A DNA stretch of 64,000 bases from Pedobacter sp. SYSU D00535 (GTDB lineage Bacteria; Bacteroidota; Bacteroidia; Sphingobacteriales; Sphingobacteriaceae): the NCBI RefSeq assembly GCF_017355855.1, contig NZ_JAFEWD010000002.1, positions 186,001 to 250,000 of the forward strand, in the 5' to 3' direction. Positions 59,322-64,000 of this stretch are shown here, piece after piece. Position numbers and translations under genes: made by a program. Position 1 is the first letter of the stretch; each line of letters opens with the position of its first letter. The notes under the pieces are model-generated. The model was not told the DNA's origin. It saw only the letters and a list, made by a program, of their open reading frames with translations, and did not search any database.

Positions 59322-60926
59322 ATGATTCTTCATAAAGCTTCTTTAAGAGGCCTCCTTTTATTTCTGGGAATAGCTGCTTTGGCAGCCTGTAAAAAAACTC
59401 CTCAGGGAGAGGAGCCGCAGCCCCAGGCGGATGGAACAAGGTCGGAACTGACCAAAGATTCCATTTTCCTTTATGCAAAAGAAGTTTATTACTGGAATAG
59501 CTCGCTTCCCAGCTATGAGCAGTTCAATCCCCGAAAGTACAGTGACAATAGTGCCGAGATTGACAATTTAGACGAAGAGCTTTACTATCTTACCCGCTTC
59601 GGCATTAACCCCAGCACCAGCCGTCCTTTTGAATTCGTAAGTAATTCTAATGGCACCGACGCAGGCTATCCCAAATATTCCTATATCTCTGATATTACGC
59701 AGCAAAATCCAACGGCCTATATACCCTCGAAACGTAGCTCCGTAGACTTAGAGGGAAACGGCAACGACTTTGGTTTGCGTGTTGGCCTCTTCGGTACTCA
59801 GTCTAATTATAAGATACTTGTTCAGGCGGTATACCCCGGCTCCGATGCCGCTGCTAAAGGGTTTAAAAGAGGTGATACCATTAAAGTGATCAATACAAGA
59901 ACCGTCGGATCAAATTATAACTCGGAGGTTGATTTTATCGACGATGCTCTTTTCTCGTCCTCTACCGTTTCTTTAAAGGGAAACAGGGGAGTATCCGCTA
60001 CTGCCTTCGATCTTACGCTTAGCAAGACGAGTTACAAAAGCAGTCCGATTTATAAGGATGCGGTAATTACTTCTGGGGCAAAAAAAATTGGCTACATCGC
60101 TTATGCCCGATTTTCTCACCTCGCCAGCAATTCCAAAGCGGAGCTTGACCGGGTCTTCTCGAGTTTCGTTACTCAGGGTGTTACTGATCTTATTATTGAC
60201 CTGCGTTACAATGGCGGTGGCTACGTTGCTACAGCAGAATACCTTATTAACACGCTTGCTCCGACAACCCTGCGGGACCAGATCATGTTTAGGGAGCACT
60301 ATAACTCGCAGATGCAGCAGGGGAATGCGAAGATTCTCAAAAATCAGCCGGTTCGTGATGTTAATGATAAACCCATTTACCAAAATGGCAAGATGCAAAC
60401 CTATGCGGACCAGGACTACAGCCTCAGCGGCCAAACTACTTTGTTTAAACCAAGAGGGGTGCTCAGCGGAATTAATAAGATAGTTTTTATCACCACCGGT
60501 AGTACTGCTTCTTCAAGTGAACTGGTGATTAATAGCTTAAAGCCTCATTTATCTTCCAATATTAAGATTGTAGGTTCGCGTTCTTACGGGAAGCCTATTG
60601 GTTTTTTCCCTTTACGGATTGACAAGTACGACGTATTTCTGAGTATGTTCCAAACCAAGAACTCTGCGGGCTATGGCGACTACTTTGATGGCTTTACTCC
60701 TGATATTTCTGCCAGTGATATCTCTTCAAGCGATAAGGTGGTTTATGATTTTGGTGATAGCCGGGAAAAGCTTCTTGCGGCTGCGGTTAACTATATCACC
60801 ACCGGGACGGCTACCGCTACTGCCTCTGTATTGAGTCGTGAAGTGCAACTGCTGGATGCCTCCGGCAATCCCTTCGGCGACCACGAGTTTAAAGGAATGG
60901 TAGAAACGAGATTTCAAGCAAAGTAG
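59322..60926 (+). CDS. S41-family C-terminal processing protease, lipoprotein
   Basis: The 534-aa protein has a lipoprotein signal with Cys in AALAAC (about residue 23). It carries the S41 N-terminal domain, a PDZ domain (about 140-205: GSDAAAKGFKRGDTIKVINTRT), and a catalytic core with TGSTASSSELVINSLKP (Ser) and VGSRSYGKPIGFFP (Lys). It likely acts in the periplasm on envelope proteins. It is the first of two tandem paralogues. Confidence 0.88.
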   Translation: MILHKASLRGLLLFLGIAALAACKKTPQGEEPQPQADGTRSELTKDSIFLYAKEVYYWNSSLPSYEQFNPRKYSDNSAEIDNLDEELYYLTRFGINPSTSRPFEFVSNSNGTDAGYPKYSYISDITQQNPTAYIPSKRSSVDLEGNGNDFGLRVGLFGTQSNYKILVQAVYPGSDAAAKGFKRGDTIKVINTRTVGSNYNSEVDFIDDALFSSSTVSLKGNRGVSATAFDLTLSKTSYKSSPIYKDAVITSGAKKIGYIAYARFSHLASNSKAELDRVFSSFVTQGVTDLIIDLRYNGGGYVATAEYLINTLAPTTLRDQIMFREHYNSQMQQGNAKILKNQPVRDVNDKPIYQNGKMQTYADQDYSLSGQTTLFKPRGVLSGINKIVFITTGSTASSSELVINSLKPHLSSNIKIVGSRSYGKPIGFFPLRIDKYDVFLSMFQTKNSAGYGDYFDGFTPDISASDISSSDKVVYDFGDSREKLLAAAVNYITTGTATATASVLSREVQLLDASGNPFGDHEFKGMVETRFQAK

Positions 60927-61048
60927 AAAAGAACGTCTTTAAATGCGGCGGTTTTAGCCGTGATTGCAAATTTGTGAAAGTTAGAACTTTATAGATGCTT
61001 AGGTGTCTTACTAGAACATCTATCCATACAATTACTATATGTCTAGCT

Positions 61049-62653
61049 ATGAAAACACATATTTCAATCGCATGTAAACGAGTCTTTTTCTACTCGATAC
61101 TGCTGTTAACAGTCCTTTCAGGATGTAAGGACGAATCAGACGTTGAACCCGAGCCAGAACCACCGGTTATTACGCCCGCAGGGACAAGAACGGAGCTGAT
61201 AAAAGATTCTATTTTTCTGTATGCTAAGCAGGTATACCTGTGGAACGAGTCGCTTCCTTCCTATCAGGAATTCAACCCTAGAAGGTATAATACTTTTCCA
61301 GATGAGATAAGTAATTATCACAAAGAATTGTATGATATTACGCAGTACAAAATAAATCCGGCGACCGGCAGGCCTTATGAATATATATCGCCGACTGCAG
61401 ACTATCCCAAATACTCTTACATCACGGACAACACTTCTGACAATCCACCTCGTACTACTCAGGCGCCGCTCATCAGCGAGGTGACACTGGAAGGTGTAGG
61501 GACTGATTTTGGAATTGCATTATCGGCCGTGGGAACTACCAGTTCCTACCAGGTTTATATACGTTACGTCAATCAGGGATCGCCCGCAGATAAAGCCTTT
61601 TTAGCACGAGGCGATCTGTTGACAGAGATTAATGGCAGAACGCTAGGCGGCAATTTTTCGTCCGATCAGAATTATATCAACAACGCCTTTGATCAAAGCA
61701 GCATTCGTCTAGCGGGAAGAAAGCCGAACGGGTCTACCTTTATTCGCACCTTAACCAAAATGACCTATACCAGCAGTCCGGTGTTTAAAGATACGGTTGT
61801 GGAGCGAAGCGGGAAAAAGGTAGGGTACATCGCGTTTGCACGTTTTTCAAACCCAAGTAATGCAACAGAGCCCCTTAACCGGTCCTTTGCGCGGTTTGCC
61901 AGCCGCGGCATTACTGATTTGGTTGTCGATTTGAGATATAACGGTGGAGGTTATGTCTCTACTGCCGAGCATATGTCAAATCTAATTGCTCCAAGTTCTG
62001 TGAATGGAAATGTAATGTTTACAGAGTATTTTAATGAAACAATGCGTTCCGGCCAGGCTACGATCTTAAGAAATCAACCTCTTCTTAATGCAAGTGGGAA
62101 TCCCCAATACAGTAATGGCAAGCTCGTGACTTATTTTGATATCGACTATTCGGTAGCTGAGAATACGTACCGGTTTCAGAAAAAGGGGAACCTTAATGGC
62201 ATAAACAACGTTGTTTTCATTATAACCGGGAATACCGCCTCTGCTAGTGAGTTAGTCATCAACGTCTTGAAGCCTTATATGAACGTGAAGCTTGTAGGTT
62301 CAACCAGTTACGGCAAGCCAGTAGGCTTTTTTCCGATCACCATCGACCGGTACGACGTGTATTACTCCATGTTTGAAAGTAGGAATTCAAGAGGTGAGGG
62401 AGGATATTATGAGGGCTTTGCGCCCGATAGCCAGGCTGCTGATGATGTCACCCGGGATTTTGGAGATCCGCAGGAAGCGTCATTTGCTACCGCGCTTAAT
62501 TACATCTTAACTGGTAGCCTGGTAGCGTCCGCTCCACCTGTAAAACTTTTGGGTAAGTCCGTCAGCGTTGCTTCAGTTCCCATCAAGCCACTTGGAACCG
62601 ACAATTCCTTTAAGGGGATGATTGAGCTGCCACGGAGACTGAAATTAAAGTAA
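61049..62653 (+). CDS. S41-family protease, lipoprotein (tandem paralogue)
   Basis: The 534-aa protein is taken from ATG 61049 (MKTHISIACKR), because the lipobox VLSGC then sits correctly at about residue 27; a start at 60995 would add 18 residues. It has the same domain order as the upstream gene: PDZ (SPADKAFLARGDLLTEINGRT), catalytic TGNTASASELVINVLKP and VGSTSYGKPVGFFP. Divergence from its neighbour suggests an old duplication. Confidence 0.88.
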   Translation: MKTHISIACKRVFFYSILLLTVLSGCKDESDVEPEPEPPVITPAGTRTELIKDSIFLYAKQVYLWNESLPSYQEFNPRRYNTFPDEISNYHKELYDITQYKINPATGRPYEYISPTADYPKYSYITDNTSDNPPRTTQAPLISEVTLEGVGTDFGIALSAVGTTSSYQVYIRYVNQGSPADKAFLARGDLLTEINGRTLGGNFSSDQNYINNAFDQSSIRLAGRKPNGSTFIRTLTKMTYTSSPVFKDTVVERSGKKVGYIAFARFSNPSNATEPLNRSFARFASRGITDLVVDLRYNGGGYVSTAEHMSNLIAPSSVNGNVMFTEYFNETMRSGQATILRNQPLLNASGNPQYSNGKLVTYFDIDYSVAENTYRFQKKGNLNGINNVVFIITGNTASASELVINVLKPYMNVKLVGSTSYGKPVGFFPITIDRYDVYYSMFESRNSRGEGGYYEGFAPDSQAADDVTRDFGDPQEASFATALNYILTGSLVASAPPVKLLGKSVSVASVPIKPLGTDNSFKGMIELPRRLKLK

Positions 62654-62662
62654 TAAAGCACG

Positions 62663-62709
62663 AGCAAAATAAAAAGCCGGAAGATTTACTTCCGGCTTTT
62701 TATTTTGCT
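62663..62709. terminator. Long bidirectional terminator
   Basis: A 21-bp perfect stem (62663-62683 with 62689-62709) encloses a 5-nt loop, with A/T tracts inside the arms. It separates the S41 pair from the convergent M28 peptidase gene. Confidence 0.85.
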
Positions 62710-62720
62710 TGTGATCGAGG

Positions 62721-63638
62721 CTATTTATCCATAATCACTTTATCTCTAAAGATGCTTTTGGTGCTGATATTCTTATCGATATTTCCAACCACTTCAACTA
62801 TTACATTTACACTATTGCGGAAGAACTCCTGATGGATTCGCTCGAAATCGTCAGTTGGTTGGTGATAATCCTGATGATCTTCCACACCAAAATAGATGAA
62901 CGGGATCTTTTTCTGGTGAAAGGCAAAATGATCGCTCTGATTGGTCCAGTCATCTTTACCCTGATCAGGATGGTCGTGCCCCATCATCAGCTTGATTTTA
63001 GAATTCGTGGTAAATAAGTACTTTTTCAATTCCGGATAGTGGTAGGATCCTGCCGCAAAGAGCTCGCCACTTTCACTTCGGCTTATCATGTCCATGTTCA
63101 CGTTCAGCTTAATTTTTTCTATTGGCAGGGGAGGTTGCTCCACAAATGCTCTCGCGCCCAGCAATCCCATTTCTTCCGCATCCAGAGCAGCGAAAACCAA
63201 AGTATGCTGCGGGGGATGTTTGCTGAAGTAAGTTGCCAAAGCGAGCAGGCCCGCCACGCCGGAAGCATTGTCGTCGGCACCATTGTATATCTGGCCGTTT
63301 ACCTTACCTACATGATCAAAATGAGCAGTAATCACGATCGCTTCATCGGTTTTTCCGGGGAGGTAGGCTATCAGATTAGTACCTGAATTGATGCCTCCAT
63401 TTCCTTTAATGCGGAAATCATGGGCATAGCTGGTTTCGAATGATTTCAATCCCAGTTGCCGAAAGCGGGAGCTGATGTAGTCAATAGCCATTTTATTTCC
63501 GGCAGTTCCTGTCTTTCTTCCCTCGTACCTGTCGGACGAGAGCTCTTTCACGTCGTCGAAAAGCTGCTGTGGACGAATGGATTTTGAGCATCCTACAAGC
63601 ATCAGGAGCAGGAGGACGGCCTGAAATGGATATTGCAT
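62721..63638 (-). CDS. M28-family metallopeptidase, lipoprotein
   Basis: The 305-aa protein has a lipoprotein signal with Cys at 17 (LMLVGC). Zinc-ligand motifs of M28 aminopeptidases are present: TAHFDHVG, NGADDNASGVAG, LDAEEMGLLGA, NVNMDMIS, and a late QSDHFAFH. It probably trims peptides in the periplasm or at the outer membrane. Confidence 0.9.
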   Translation of the reverse strand: MQYPFQAVLLLLMLVGCSKSIRPQQLFDDVKELSSDRYEGRKTGTAGNKMAIDYISSRFRQLGLKSFETSYAHDFRIKGNGGINSGTNLIAYLPGKTDEAIVITAHFDHVGKVNGQIYNGADDNASGVAGLLALATYFSKHPPQHTLVFAALDAEEMGLLGARAFVEQPPLPIEKIKLNVNMDMISRSESGELFAAGSYHYPELKKYLFTTNSKIKLMMGHDHPDQGKDDWTNQSDHFAFHQKKIPFIYFGVEDHQDYHQPTDDFERIHQEFFRNSVNVIVEVVGNIDKNISTKSIFRDKVIMDK

Positions 63639-63688
63639 AATACTAAATAAAGATAATAACTCGTTTTAAGTATAAATGTTGCGATATT

Positions 63689-63952
63689 ATGGAACAGTTA
63701 ATAGCGAAAGAAGAGATAGGAAATTTCCGGATAGTTCCTGCACCTGAAGATCACTCGCAGGAGCTCAGCAAGAAAATGGAAGATGCCCTACGACTGGGTA
63801 ACGGATATAAGGGAAAGGCAAACATCACCTTCCAAACGGAAGCAGGACCGAAAAAGGTAGAAACAACGGTTTGGGCTGTCGACGAACATTTTCTTCAACT
63901 CAAAAACGGAATTATTATTCCCAGCCGCAGTCTGATTGATATCGTCCTATAA
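63689..63952 (+). CDS. Small hypothetical protein
   Basis: The 87-aa protein has no recognised domain. The second half is beta-rich (KANITFQTEAGPKKVETTVWAVDEHFLQLKNGIIIPSRSL), suggesting a small OB- or SH3-like fold. Transcribed divergently from the M28 gene. Confidence 0.65.
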   Translation: MEQLIAKEEIGNFRIVPAPEDHSQELSKKMEDALRLGNGYKGKANITFQTEAGPKKVETTVWAVDEHFLQLKNGIIIPSRSLIDIVL

Positions 63953-64000
63953 TCCTAGGCCACTTCTCTTAAGTCAACAGCAACCACTCTCGAGATTCCT

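Noticed and set aside
1-64000. CRISPR arrays, insertion sequences and rRNA genes
   Set aside because: No regularly spaced repeats with unique spacers, transposase genes or rRNA sequences were seen. The regular CCCGGG repeats at 9554-9775 lack spacer diversity and lie in a gene.

Overview
The window is a piece of a Bacteroidetes chromosome, most likely a Sphingobacteriaceae (Pedobacter-like) bacterium. The evidence is a tmRNA tag reading GENNYALAA, fused alpha/beta branched-chain dehydrogenase E1, TAnnTTTG-type promoters sitting close to start codons, weak Shine-Dalgarno signals, and many DUF families typical of that phylum. About 41 kb of the window is a complete-looking tailed-phage prophage integrated into the 3' end of the tmRNA gene (ssrA). 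The 23-bp att core is repeated exactly at 1349-1371 and 42382-42404.

Left host flank (1-1348): the 3' part of kbl (2-amino-3-ketobutyrate CoA ligase) and a strong hairpin at 1302-1339, which in the empty chromosome is the tmRNA terminator.

Prophage (1349-42404). The left end holds a leftward immunity module (Cro-like HTH protein, S24/LexA-type repressor) with a palindromic operator. A rightward early region follows: LuxR-type regulator, many small proteins, RecT plus YqaJ-like exonuclease, a tRNA-like gene, a DndC/PAPS-reductase-like PP-loop protein, a Lin1244-type replication protein that carries 21-bp-spaced CCCGGG iterons next to an AT-rich stretch (probable origin), a PD-(D/E)XK-like nuclease, and a run of small accessory ORFs. 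Late genes come in an unusual order: small and large terminase, tail genes (frameshifted chaperone pair, gp10-like, tape measure), then ClpP-type protease/scaffold, capsid, portal, collar/fibre genes with an SGNH hydrolase, amidase endolysin and spanin-like proteins. The right end carries lysogeny cargo: an OafA-type acyltransferase with its own promoter, an SRAP protein, two small unknowns, a HEPN-domain protein and the tyrosine integrase.

The most striking feature is that attP lies inside the integrase gene. In the circular phage one uninterrupted reading frame runs from ATG 1494 (minus strand) through the core into the integrase body, predicting 473 aa. Integration cuts off the first 41 codons, with their ATG and the upstream repressor operon, and leaves the body behind the host tmRNA promoter with only a TTG start inside ssrA. 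Integration also removes the encoded CCA and the terminator from tmRNA.

Right host flank (42405-64000): tmRNA, a class I aminotransferase, a DUF1573 protein, branched-chain 2-oxoacid dehydrogenase E1, fmt, a NamZ-like muramidase, a LolC/E-type permease, an ECF sigma factor with a putative membrane partner, a DUF6263 protein, mazG, a PAP2-like membrane phosphatase, sucC, lolD, a degenerate ATP-grasp/HAD pair, two tandem S41 protease lipoproteins, an M28 peptidase and a small hypothetical. These are ordinary housekeeping and envelope genes.
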